Positions 25,718-33,854 of a stretch of 64,000 bases of DNA are shown here, in pieces; the first letter of the stretch is position 1; each line of letters begins with the position of its first letter. The position numbers and the translations under genes are program-made. The DNA is from VAZQ01 sp963817135 (GTDB lineage Bacteria; Pseudomonadota; Alphaproteobacteria; Rhizobiales; Xanthobacteraceae). The notes under the pieces were generated by a model. That model was given only the letters and a program-made list of their open reading frames with translations, did no database searches and was not told the origin of the DNA. The DNA lies in contig CAWFNG010000019.1 in assembly GCA_963817135.1 (NCBI GenBank), positions 1 through 64,000 of the forward strand. Reading direction: 5' to 3'.

Positions 25718-25761
25718 TCAGTAATCAGATGAGCACCTGTTTTCTGGCATCTGATTACTGA
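25718..25761. repeat. 14-bp perfect inverted repeat between glyA and nrdR
   Basis: TCAGTAATCAGATG (25718-25731) and CATCTGATTACTGA (25748-25761) flank a 16-base loop. Short tcagtaatcag/aatcagg direct repeats extend on both sides, and a similar ctgactcctgatatctgattcctgat block lies at 36341-36366. It could attenuate read-through from glyA into nrdR, or be a simple dispersed repeat. Confidence 0.6.
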
Positions 25762-25773
25762 TTCGATTCCTGT

Positions 25774-27072
25774 TCAGTATATCGGGAAGCGGTCGACCAG
25801 CTGTTTCACTCTGGCACGGACGGCGGCCTCGGCGGACGCATCGGCCTCGACGCGATTGCGCGCGAGCGCATCGAGCACTTCGACGATAAGGTCGCCGATT
25901 TCCTGGAATTCGCCGATGCCGAAGCCGCGGGTGGTGCCGGCCGGTGTGCCGAGGCGAATGCCCGAGGTCACCGAGGGCTTCTCCGGATCAAACGGAATGC
26001 CGTTCTTGTTGCAGGTTATATGCGCGCGGCCGAGCGCCGCTTCGGCCACCTTGCCGGTGAGGCGCTTCGGCCGCAGATCGACGAGCATGAGATGGGTGTC
26101 GGTACCGCCCGAGACGATGTCGAGCCCATTCGATTTGAGCCGGTCGGCGAGCGCCTTGGCATTGGCAACGACATTCCTGGCGTAAAGCTTGAATGCGGGA
26201 CGCAGTGCCTCCGCGAAGGCAACCGCCTTGGCGGCAATCACATGCATCAATGGCCCGCCTTGCAGGCCCGGAAACACCGCGGCGTTGATTCTGCGCGCAA
26301 GCTCTTCATCGTTGGTGAGAATGAAACCCGCACGCGGGCCACGCAGTGTCTTGTGCGTGGTGGAGGTAACAACATCCGCATAGGGAAACGGGCTGGGGTG
26401 CGCGCCGCCGGCTACGAGTCCGGCAAAATGCGCCATGTCGACCAGAAGCCTGGCGCCGACCTCATCGGCAATGGCACGGAAGCGCCGGAAATCGAGGATG
26501 CGCGGATAGGCCGAACCGCCGGCGATAATGACTTTCGGGCGGTGCTGGCGCGCGAGGGCTGCAGTTTCCTCGAAATCGATGCGGTGGTCGTCCCGGCGCA
26601 CGTTGTACGGGACCGGCTTGAACCAGCGGCCTGACATATTGACCGGGGAGCCATGCGTGAGGTGGCCGCCGGCGGCAAGGTTGAGGCCCATGAAAGTGTC
26701 GCCCGGGCTCATCAGCGCCATGAAAGCCGCGACATTGGCCGAGGCGCCGGAATGGGGCTGGACGTTTGCGAATTTACATCCGAAAAGCCTGGTAACCCGC
26801 TCTATGGCAAGAGTTTCTACCACATCGACATATTGGCAACCGCCGTAATAACGCCTGCCCGGCAGCCCCTCGGCATATTTGTTGGTGAGAACCGAACCCT
26901 GCGCCTCCAGGACCGCTCGGCTGACGATGTTTTCCGAAGCGATGAGCTCGATTTCCTCGCGCTGGCGAGCAAGCTCCCGCCCCACCGCATCGGCAATTTC
27001 CGGGTCGGCTTCACGAAGCGATGCCGTGAAGAGTGCGCTCTCGGGCGAAGCGGCGGGCGAGGGATCGGTCAT
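25774..27072 (-). CDS. glyA: serine hydroxymethyltransferase
   Basis: PLP enzyme that interconverts serine plus tetrahydrofolate with glycine plus methylene-tetrahydrofolate, the main one-carbon source. At 432 aa it has standard length. PLP Lys is K241 in VVTSTTHKTLRGPRAG. Other signatures are IELIASENIVSRAVLEAQGS, NKYAEGLPGRRYYGGCQYVD and NVQPHSGASANVAAF. ATG at 27072 begins MTDPSPAASPES, a short extension usual in this group. It lies upstream of nrdR. Confidence 0.98.
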   Translation of the reverse strand: MTDPSPAASPESALFTASLREADPEIADAVGRELARQREEIELIASENIVSRAVLEAQGSVLTNKYAEGLPGRRYYGGCQYVDVVETLAIERVTRLFGCKFANVQPHSGASANVAAFMALMSPGDTFMGLNLAAGGHLTHGSPVNMSGRWFKPVPYNVRRDDHRIDFEETAALARQHRPKVIIAGGSAYPRILDFRRFRAIADEVGARLLVDMAHFAGLVAGGAHPSPFPYADVVTSTTHKTLRGPRAGFILTNDEELARRINAAVFPGLQGGPLMHVIAAKAVAFAEALRPAFKLYARNVVANAKALADRLKSNGLDIVSGGTDTHLMLVDLRPKRLTGKVAEAALGRAHITCNKNGIPFDPEKPSVTSGIRLGTPAGTTRGFGIGEFQEIGDLIVEVLDALARNRVEADASAEAAVRARVKQLVDRFPIY

Positions 27073-27196
27073 AGCGTCCGGGTGCTTTGGACTATCGCAA
27101 ATTCACGCGCGAGGGGGATCGCGCGCCGATAGCATACCGGCGCAAAGGGGCCAAGCGAAAGGAGCCGTAGCCCACAGCGAGGAAATCGGGAGCTTC

Positions 27197-27267
27197 GTAG
27201 CCCGGATTGAGCGCCTTCGCTCAATCGGAAATCCCCGGATTTCGTAAGAACGAAATCCGGGGGCTAC
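27197..27267. repeat. dispersed gtagcccggat-type element, copy 4
   Basis: It spans gtagcccggattgagcgcc to cgaaatccgggggctac, with internal gattgagcg/cgctcaatc and cggatttcg/cgaaatccg hairpins. It lies between the ldtR stop (27276) and the glyA start (27072), so it may end the ldtR transcript. Confidence 0.8.
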
Positions 27268-27275
27268 AAGGAAGA

Positions 27276-27791
27276 TTACAATCGATAGAGAATCTGGTCG
27301 GTCCAGAACCGTTCCAGGCGGTGCAGCGATTTGTTGAGCGTGGCAAACTCATCGGCATTGATGCCGCCGACCTGCTCCACCGTGCGCACGTGCTTGTGAT
27401 AGAGCGCGTCGACAATGTCGCGGACCTCACGCCCTTTATCGGTGAGCTTGATGCGCACCGAGCGGCGATCGATGCGGGAGCGCTGGTGGTCGAGAAATCC
27501 CATCTCCACCAGCTTCTTGAGGTTATATGACACGTTCGAGCCGAGGTAATAGCCGCGCGTGCGCAGCTCGCCGGCAGTAAGCTCCTTTTCGCCGATATTG
27601 TAGAGCAGCAGCGCCTGCACGGAGTTGATGTCGGCGCGGCTGCGGCGGTCGAATTCGTCCTTGATCACGTCGAGCAGCCGGCGATGCAGCCGTTCGACCA
27701 AGGTCAAGGATTCGAGATAAAGCGGTCGGATCTGCTCGATGCGGTGTTCGCGATCGGCCGGCTCCGCCGCCCTGGCAACGGCTTTCATCAT
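27276..27791 (-). CDS. ldtR: MarR-family regulator LdtR
   Basis: A winged-helix MarR regulator of 171 aa closely resembling LdtR, known in Hyphomicrobiales for controlling an L,D-transpeptidase and stress or osmotic responses. The wHTH spans ~55-130: NSVQALLLYNIGEKELTAGEL, GYYLGSNVSYNLKKLVEMGFLDHQRSRIDRRSVRIKLTDKG. Flanking helices form the dimer (PLYLESLTLVERLHRRLLDVI). ATG at 27791, with a second ATG next to it at 27788, follows AAGGAAGG. The ldtP partner is not in view. The assignment rests on remembered sequence. Confidence 0.88.
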   Translation of the reverse strand: MMKAVARAAEPADREHRIEQIRPLYLESLTLVERLHRRLLDVIKDEFDRRSRADINSVQALLLYNIGEKELTAGELRTRGYYLGSNVSYNLKKLVEMGFLDHQRSRIDRRSVRIKLTDKGREVRDIVDALYHKHVRTVEQVGGINADEFATLNKSLHRLERFWTDQILYRL

Positions 27792-27995
27792 GACGCCTTC
27801 CTTTTGACTTGTCTTATTTTACGGCGAGGCCCTGTTCCCCCGCTCAGCGCATGAACCTACGCGGCAGGGTCTAAAATCGATTTAAACAACAGGATAAAGA
27901 TAAAGTTTATTCCGTAGCTCGCATTTAAATGGAGAATCAATCCTTTATGGTCTGAGAACTTACTAACCGACGCAAGGTTAGTAAGTTGGTATTCG

Positions 27996-28236
27996 TCAAT
28001 TGTTCTCGTCCGGCAGCTTCGACACGGCCGACTGCGCGAGCCTGACGCGATCTGCCTGGTCCGTGTAGCGCTGAATTTCTGCAAGCGTTCGGTGTCCCGA
28101 CACCGCAGCAATTTCCTTTGTGGTCGAGCCACTCTCGGCAAGTCGCCGCAGCGCGGCCTTGCGAAGCCCGTGAGCGACGCAACGCGGCGGAAGGCCTGCG
28201 CGCTTCAGGGACCACGTGAAACTTGCGGCCAGACCT
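27996..28236 (-). pseudogene. C-terminal fragment of a tyrosine recombinase
   Basis: The minus-strand frame ending with TGA at 27996-27998 encodes the end of an integrase: SLKRAGLPPRCVAHGLRKAA, RRLAESGSTTKEIAAVSGHRTLAEIQRY, ending DENN. The His-x-x-Arg (HGLR), His (GHRT) and Tyr (QRYT) of the active site are present. The N-terminal two thirds, including the first catalytic Arg, are missing: the frame opens only just past the histidine-kinase stop at 28237. It is therefore a truncated remnant of a mobile element whose front was replaced by, or lost next to, the kinase gene. Confidence 0.85.
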
Positions 28237-31200
28237 CTAATGAGGTTTCAGCACCGCCTCTCCGGTATGGCCCGGATTGGCTGCCGCCGCTTCCTTAGAA
28301 GCTTCCACAGTTCTCGGGAGCCGGATCGTGAAGGTCGAGCCGCGACCAGGCTCACTTTCGACGGTAATGTCGCCACCCATCATCTGACAGAACCGTCGGC
28401 TGATTGCGAGACCAAGGCCCGTGCCGCCGTATTTGCTCGCAGTGGCAGAGGAGGCTTGGGAAAACTCCTGGAATAGCTTACCCATCTGCTCCGAGGTCAT
28501 GCCGATGCCAGTGTCGGTCACCGCAAGCGTGACCCAGTCGCGGCCGTCATTGCGCTGCTGCCGAGCGGTAATCGTAATGGTACCTTTTTCGGTGAACTTG
28601 TTTGCGTTGCTTCCCAAGTTGAGCAACGCCTGACGAAACCGAATCTGGTCTGCTCGGATCATGCCTATTTCCGGCGGGCATTCGACGACGATGCGATTGC
28701 CGTTTTTGGCCGCCAGCAGCTCAATGGTCTTCACCACATCTTCGACCAGCGGTGCCAATGGGAAGGATTCGAGGTGAAGCTCCATGCGTCCCGCCTCGAT
28801 CTTTGACAGATCGAGGATGTCGTTGATCAAGGCGAGCAGGTGCCGGGCGGCGCCAAGCACGCGGTCCAGCGGCTCTAAGTCCTGCTTGAGTGCTTCGGCA
28901 TCTTCGCGCAGCATCTCGGTGACGCCGATGATGGCATTGAGCGGCGTCCGCAACTCGTGACTCATGTTGGCAAGGAACTGCGATTTGTGCTGGCTCGCTT
29001 CCGAAAGCTGCCGGCTCTTATCCTGGATTTCGTGGAACAGGCGAACGTTCTCGATCGCGATTGCGGCTTGGTCGGCAAAGGTCTCGACAAGCGCGATCTG
29101 CTTGTCCGTGAAGGGCCTCACTCCCTGCAGGTGATAGATCATCATGACACCGAGCAGGTCGTCGCCTTTTAAGATGGGTACTCCGAGGACGGTTCGGATC
29201 GCCTCGGCGTCTTTCGCCCCGTACGTATATTCTGGGTCGGCCCGGACATCGGGAATGTGGATCGTTCGTCGTTCGAGCGCGGCGCGAGCCGCTCCGCTGT
29301 GCCGGCCGGGACGGATTGGGTTTTGCGCCACCCACTCCTTAAACTCTGGAGGAGCATTGTAGGCCACCACCATCCGCAACAATTCGCCATCGAAGCGGAA
29401 GATAAATGCCCGGTCGGCCCCACAGAGCCTGACCGAACTTTCGGCGACGGTCTCGAACACCGGATGCAGATCGAATGCCGAGCGACTGATAACCTGTAGC
29501 ACGTCGGATGCAGCGGTCTGTTGTTGCAAGGATTCGCGCAGCTCATTGAGCAGGCGCGTATTTTCGATCGCTATCACGGCTTGGCGCGAAAAATGGCTGA
29601 CAAGCTCGATCTGCTTGTCAGAGAACGGAATGGGCACCCCGCGGTATATGCTCAAGGTGCCTATGACGCGGTCGTCTTTGAGCATTGGCACGACGAGAAC
29701 CGAGCGAGCACCGGCGAGATCGGCCAGCGCAGCCACTTGCTGATTTGGCTTCTGGTAGCGCTCAGTCTGCTGCAGATCAGGAATATGGACGATTTGCTTC
29801 GTCGCAACCGCCCGGCGCGGACCTGTTTCTGGATCGAGGGCGTGCGGACCGCGCTGCCAGAATTCGACAAATGCGGGTGAGGTACCTTCAAAGGCGGCGG
29901 CGTGAAACACCTTGCCGTCATAGAGAAGCAAATGCGCGAATTTGGCCTCGCAGATGCGCCTGGCATTGGCGAGGATCGAAGTGAATACCGGGGTCAAGTC
30001 ACCGGGCGAACTTGAAATTACTTGGAGAACCTCCGAGGTGGCAGTCTGCCGCTGCAACGATTCGCGCAGCTCGTTTAACAGCCGTGCATTCTCAATGGCT
30101 ATGACGGCCTGAGCGGCGAAGTTCGACAACAGCTCAATCTGCGTATCAGTAAATGATGAAACCTGCTTACGGTAGATGGAGATAGTACCAACGAGATTGT
30201 CGTCCTTGAGCATCGGAACAAGCAGAAGAGTGCGCGCTCCACCAACGTCCGCCAGTTCGACAACCGCCGGATGCCCATCGAGATAACTTTCTTCTGCGGT
30301 GATGTCGCGAATATGTACGATCTTCTTCATTAGTCTGAGGCGCCCCATGGGAATTTCGGGGTCGGCGTGAAGGACTGGTTCGCGCATCCGGTTGCGCACG
30401 AGCGCAGGGGGAACGCCATGCAACGCGACCGCTCGGAACCCGCCGCCCTCGGAAAGCCAGAGGAAACCGAACTGCGCCCCGCAAATTTCCGTCGCATTCC
30501 GCAGCATGGCGTCAAAGACTGGCTGCAAATCGCCCGGGGAGCTCGAGATGACTTTCAGTACTTCGGAGGTTGCGGTCTGCTGCTGCAACAATTCGCGCAA
30601 CTCGTTGAGCAGACGCGTATTTTCGATCGCGATGACGGCTTGAGCGGCGAAATTTTGAACCAGCTCGATCTGCCGGCTCGAAAACGATCGAACCTTTTTC
30701 CGGTAGATGCCCATCACGCCGATCAGCTCGTCGTTCCGGAGCATCGGGACTACAAGAAGTGTCCGAATACCCGCTTCCACTCCGGCAACCACAAAAGGAT
30801 CGCCACGTGAGTATGCCGGGAGCCTCCTAATATCCTCGATATGCGCGATCTGCTTGGTGCTGACGATTCGTGCGAGACCGGTCCCAGGGCTCGGACGAAC
30901 GGGACCTTGCTGGAGGAACCCTTCGAAGGCAGGTGGCGCGTTAACATTCGAGACTTCGCGAAATGCTCCGTCTCCGTACAGGAGCAGGTTGCCAAACTCA
31001 GCTCCGCAAATCGTCAGCGCATTGTTTAATATGGTGCCAAACACTGGCTTCAACTCGCGGGGTGAACTCGAGATGACGCGCAGCACCTCCGACATTGCCG
31101 TCAACTGATCCAGCGCCTCGGAAAGTTCACGAGCGAGCCGCTTAACCTTTGCTTTCTCACCGGAGTTGATGGGGCTGTGGCCGCGCACTGCCCTTGGCGC

Positions 31201-31245
31201 CCGGCGGCCTTTCGGCTTGTTTGTCTTTGATCCGCTAGACTTCAT
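28237..31245 (-). CDS. multi-GAF hybrid-free sensor histidine kinase
   Basis: A soluble 1002-aa histidine kinase. After a basic N-terminus come four GAF sensor domains at ~60-210, 236-386, 410-562 and 588-735, separated by near-identical coiled-coil linkers (NELRELLQQQTATSEVLKVI and close copies), so they arose by internal duplication. The HisKA domain is at ~750-815 with phospho-acceptor H763 (MSHELRTPLN). The ATPase domain is at ~860-975 with N-box NLGSNANKF, G1 DTGIGM (911-916) and G2 GGTGLGL (940-946). There is no transmembrane helix and no receiver domain, so a separate response regulator is needed and none is adjacent. Such GAF arrays may bind small ligands or heme; no ligand can be named. 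ATG at 31245. Confidence 0.93.
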   Translation of the reverse strand: MKSSGSKTNKPKGRRAPRAVRGHSPINSGEKAKVKRLARELSEALDQLTAMSEVLRVISSSPRELKPVFGTILNNALTICGAEFGNLLLYGDGAFREVSNVNAPPAFEGFLQQGPVRPSPGTGLARIVSTKQIAHIEDIRRLPAYSRGDPFVVAGVEAGIRTLLVVPMLRNDELIGVMGIYRKKVRSFSSRQIELVQNFAAQAVIAIENTRLLNELRELLQQQTATSEVLKVISSSPGDLQPVFDAMLRNATEICGAQFGFLWLSEGGGFRAVALHGVPPALVRNRMREPVLHADPEIPMGRLRLMKKIVHIRDITAEESYLDGHPAVVELADVGGARTLLLVPMLKDDNLVGTISIYRKQVSSFTDTQIELLSNFAAQAVIAIENARLLNELRESLQRQTATSEVLQVISSSPGDLTPVFTSILANARRICEAKFAHLLLYDGKVFHAAAFEGTSPAFVEFWQRGPHALDPETGPRRAVATKQIVHIPDLQQTERYQKPNQQVAALADLAGARSVLVVPMLKDDRVIGTLSIYRGVPIPFSDKQIELVSHFSRQAVIAIENTRLLNELRESLQQQTAASDVLQVISRSAFDLHPVFETVAESSVRLCGADRAFIFRFDGELLRMVVAYNAPPEFKEWVAQNPIRPGRHSGAARAALERRTIHIPDVRADPEYTYGAKDAEAIRTVLGVPILKGDDLLGVMMIYHLQGVRPFTDKQIALVETFADQAAIAIENVRLFHEIQDKSRQLSEASQHKSQFLANMSHELRTPLNAIIGVTEMLREDAEALKQDLEPLDRVLGAARHLLALINDILDLSKIEAGRMELHLESFPLAPLVEDVVKTIELLAAKNGNRIVVECPPEIGMIRADQIRFRQALLNLGSNANKFTEKGTITITARQQRNDGRDWVTLAVTDTGIGMTSEQMGKLFQEFSQASSATASKYGGTGLGLAISRRFCQMMGGDITVESEPGRGSTFTIRLPRTVEASKEAAAANPGHTGEAVLKPH

Positions 31246-31308
31246 TCCTGCAAAACCTGCGCGGCCCGCTTTGCGTCATGCCCGCGCTCGTCGACGCTCG
31301 TTGGCGGT

Positions 31309-31368
31309 ATCCACGTCTTCTTCAGCAAACAAGACGTGGATGGCATCAGACCTCGGGCTTGCCCGAGG
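31309..31368. repeat. two adjacent palindromes upstream of the histidine kinase
   Basis: ATCCACGTCTT (31309-31319) pairs with AAGACGTGGAT (31331-31341), and CCTCGGGC/GCCCGAGG form a near-loopless palindrome at 31351-31368. They lie in the 193-bp gap between the histidine-kinase start and the 3-hydroxyisobutyrate dehydrogenase stop. They look like another dispersed rhizobial element, and the first arm could also end the upstream operon. Confidence 0.65.
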
Positions 31369-31438
31369 TCGCTCTGTAGCGCAAGTCGGGTAAGCGACCA
31401 CTTGCGATGACAAGTCCGGCCACGACGATGGGGAGCAA

Positions 31439-32326
31439 TCATGAGCCACGCAAATAACGAATGATGCCGGAAAAATCGACGTTGCCGCCGCCGCCCTCGA
31501 CGAACTGCTCGTACACCGCCGTAGCGCCTGCGCCGAGCGGCGTCGTCGCGCGCGTTCCCCGCGCTGCAGATTGCGCGAGCTTGAGATCCTTGAGCATCAT
31601 GGCGGCGGTGAAGCCCGGCCTATACTCGCGATTGGCCGGCGAGGTCGGCACCGGTCCGGGCACCGGGCAATAGCTCGTCAGCGACCAGCATTGCCCGGAG
31701 GATTTTGCGGAAATATCGAACAGCGTTTGCGCGTCGAGCCCGAGCTTCTCGGCAAGCAAAAACGCTTCGCAGACCACGATCATGGAAGCGCCGAGGATCA
31801 TATTGTTGCATATCTTGGCCGCCTGGCCGTTTCCCGCTGCGCCGGCATGCACGATGGTCTTGCCCATTTTTTCCAGGAGAGGACGCGCGCGCGCAAAGGC
31901 AGCAGCGGGGCCTCCCACCATGAAAGTCAGACCTGCCGCCTGCGCGCCGGCGACCCCGCCGGAAACCGGAGCATCGACCATGGCAATCGCCTTGTCTGCC
32001 GCAGCCTGCGCCACCTCACGCGCGGTTTCGACGTCGATGGTTGACGAATCGATCAGCAGCGCTCCCGGCGCGACCAGGGCGAGCACGCCCTCGGGAGCGA
32101 GATAAACCTCCCTCACCTCCTTGCCTGCAGGCAGCATCGTGATCACCACGTCGACCTCGCGGCAGGCATCGGCGATCGAACCCGCGCGGGCTCCGCCGCC
32201 GGTGGCAAGCCGTTCGGCAGCGTATTCGCTGAGATCGAAGCCGACGACCGCCTCGCCGGCCTTCACCAAGTTCTGCGCCATCGGCAGTCCCATATTACCG
32301 AGGCCAATGAAACCTACTCGTGCCAT
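31439..32326 (-). CDS. mmsB: 3-hydroxyisobutyrate dehydrogenase
   Basis: NAD-dependent dehydrogenase that oxidises 3-hydroxyisobutyrate to methylmalonate semialdehyde, the fourth step from isobutyryl-CoA in valine breakdown. It is 295 aa from ATG 32326 (MARVGFIGLGNMGLPMAQNL, Rossmann fold). The substrate motif is DAPVSGGVAGAQAAGLTFMVGG, and the catalytic Lys is in NGQAAKICNNMILG. An upstream GTG at 32338 is less likely. It follows a membrane protein, the hydrolase and the acyl-CoA dehydrogenase of the same pathway, all on the minus strand, which supports the assignment over other beta-hydroxyacid dehydrogenases. Confidence 0.93.
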   Translation of the reverse strand: MARVGFIGLGNMGLPMAQNLVKAGEAVVGFDLSEYAAERLATGGGARAGSIADACREVDVVITMLPAGKEVREVYLAPEGVLALVAPGALLIDSSTIDVETAREVAQAAADKAIAMVDAPVSGGVAGAQAAGLTFMVGGPAAAFARARPLLEKMGKTIVHAGAAGNGQAAKICNNMILGASMIVVCEAFLLAEKLGLDAQTLFDISAKSSGQCWSLTSYCPVPGPVPTSPANREYRPGFTAAMMLKDLKLAQSAARGTRATTPLGAGATAVYEQFVEGGGGNVDFSGIIRYLRGS

Positions 32327-32358
32327 TTCAGTTCTCACCTAGGTTGGCTTGGAAGACG

Positions 32359-32799
32359 TCATTCCGGCTGTTCGCGCGCAGCCAAGAACGCAAGCAACAG
32401 ATAAGCGGCGAGGAGCGCCATCTCGATCAGGACGACCCACAGGCTTCCACCGTAGATTTGCGGAAAGAACACTTCGACGGTTGCCATGGAGATGACCGAG
32501 GTAAGCCAGAGCACCGCGCCCCAGGGAGCGGCCAACCACAGTCCTACGCCGGCGACCGGGTCGATGACGGCAAAAAAAACCGTCGCGACCTGATACGGCA
32601 CCGAATAAGAGTCGAAGCCCGAGGGGAAAGGAGCATTGATCCCGCAGATGACGGCCCAATGATAAAGCCCCTTGCAGAGCGATATTACCGCCATGGCCCG
32701 CAAATAGATGACCAGCCAGAACGCCCATCCTCTCGCCTCGCTCTGCGCCTTCTCGACGTGGACGGGCTCGAGCGTCTGCGGCCGCTCTCTCCCGTTCAT
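32359..32799 (-). CDS. DUF6163 family membrane protein
   Basis: A 146-aa integral membrane protein with about four hydrophobic helices: WAFWLVIYLRAMAVISLCKGLYHWAVICG, VATVFFAVIDPVAGVGLWLAAPWG, AVLWLTSVISMATVEVFF and WVVLIEMALLAAYLLLAFLAA. It resembles the DUF6163 family of Hyphomicrobiales (from memory). ATG at 32799 overlaps the hydrolase stop (ATGA), so it is translated with the valine-catabolism genes and precedes mmsB by 32 bp. The function is unknown. The position suggests co-expression, perhaps a link to substrate or respiratory flow, but that is inference. Confidence 0.85.
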   Translation of the reverse strand: MNGRERPQTLEPVHVEKAQSEARGWAFWLVIYLRAMAVISLCKGLYHWAVICGINAPFPSGFDSYSVPYQVATVFFAVIDPVAGVGLWLAAPWGAVLWLTSVISMATVEVFFPQIYGGSLWVVLIEMALLAAYLLLAFLAAREQPE

Positions 32800-33854
32800 G
32801 CGATGTCAAGCTCGTGTGCAAGCGGCGCGAAATGACGCTCGACCTCGGCTGCGGTCACCATTTGAAGGCTGGGCGGCTGCCAACGCGGGCTCTGGTCCTT
32901 ATCGACGATCACGGCTCTGATGCCCTCGTAAAAGTCATGCCCGCGAGCAATGCGCGACACTATGCGGAATTCAGTCCGCATGCACTCGGCGAAATCGAGG
33001 TGTCTTCCCCGCCGCATCTGCGCTAGCGTAACCTTAAGGCTCAGCGGCGACTTTTTGTCGATCGATTCGGCGGCGGCGATGGCAAAAGCCGCATCGGGGC
33101 CTTTCCCCCCCGCTTCTGTCCTGAGCAGCGACAGGATATCCTCGACCCGGTCGGGCGCAAACAACCGATCGATGGCATTGCGACCACTAACCACAGGGCC
33201 GGTTCCGGCAGGCTCTGTAAAGGCGCCCAGAACGGCATCGGCCGGGACTGCTGTGCACAGCGCATCGAGCAGGTCAGGCAAGCGACTCGATTGAACCCGA
33301 TGGGTTGCAATCCCCGCCGCGACGGCATCCGCGGCATCGAGCCGTTCGCCGGTAAGGGCGCAATAGGTTCCCAGCTCTCCGGGCATTCGCGCCAAAAACC
33401 AGGTGGCTCCGATATCGGGAAAAAAGCCGATGCCGACTTCCGGCATCGCAAAGCGGTATTTATCGCCCGCCACGCGATGCGAGCCGTGCACCGAAATGCC
33501 GACGCCGCCGCCCATGACGATGCCGTCGATCAGCGCCACGTATGGCTTGCGAAAGCGCTTTATCTGCGCGTTGAGCGCGTATTCGTCGCGGAAGAATTCC
33601 AGCTCTTCATCGTAGCGGCCGGCAAGTCCAAGATCGTAGAGCGCCTGCAGATCGCCCCCGGCGGAGAATGCGCGGCCGCCGCTTGCGATCACAATCACGC
33701 GGTCAACGGCAGGATCGTTTTCCCATGCGCCAAGACGGCGCGCCAGCGTGCACACCATGGAATGCGTCACCGCATTGAGCGCGTGCGGCCGGTTGAGCGT
33801 GACAATACCGGCCACTCCCCTGCGCTCGAACAAAATCTCCGGTTGCTGGTTCAA
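32796..33854 (-). CDS. 3-hydroxyisobutyryl-CoA hydrolase
   Basis: Crotonase-fold thioesterase releasing 3-hydroxyisobutyrate from its CoA ester in valine degradation. At 352 aa it is longer than hydratases, as expected for this family. Motifs are GRAFSAGGDLQALYDLG, DGIVMGGGVGISVHGSHRVA, MPEVGIGFFPDIGATWFLAR and SLKVTLAQMRRGRHLDFAECMRTEFR. The start is TTG at 33854, which overlaps the upstream acyl-CoA dehydrogenase stop (TTGA). The open frame continues to 33995 but that part is antisense-like dehydrogenase sequence. Coupling on both sides makes a four-gene operon. Confidence 0.93.
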   Translation of the reverse strand: MNQQPEILFERRGVAGIVTLNRPHALNAVTHSMVCTLARRLGAWENDPAVDRVIVIASGGRAFSAGGDLQALYDLGLAGRYDEELEFFRDEYALNAQIKRFRKPYVALIDGIVMGGGVGISVHGSHRVAGDKYRFAMPEVGIGFFPDIGATWFLARMPGELGTYCALTGERLDAADAVAAGIATHRVQSSRLPDLLDALCTAVPADAVLGAFTEPAGTGPVVSGRNAIDRLFAPDRVEDILSLLRTEAGGKGPDAAFAIAAAESIDKKSPLSLKVTLAQMRRGRHLDFAECMRTEFRIVSRIARGHDFYEGIRAVIVDKDQSPRWQPPSLQMVTAAEVERHFAPLAHELDIA

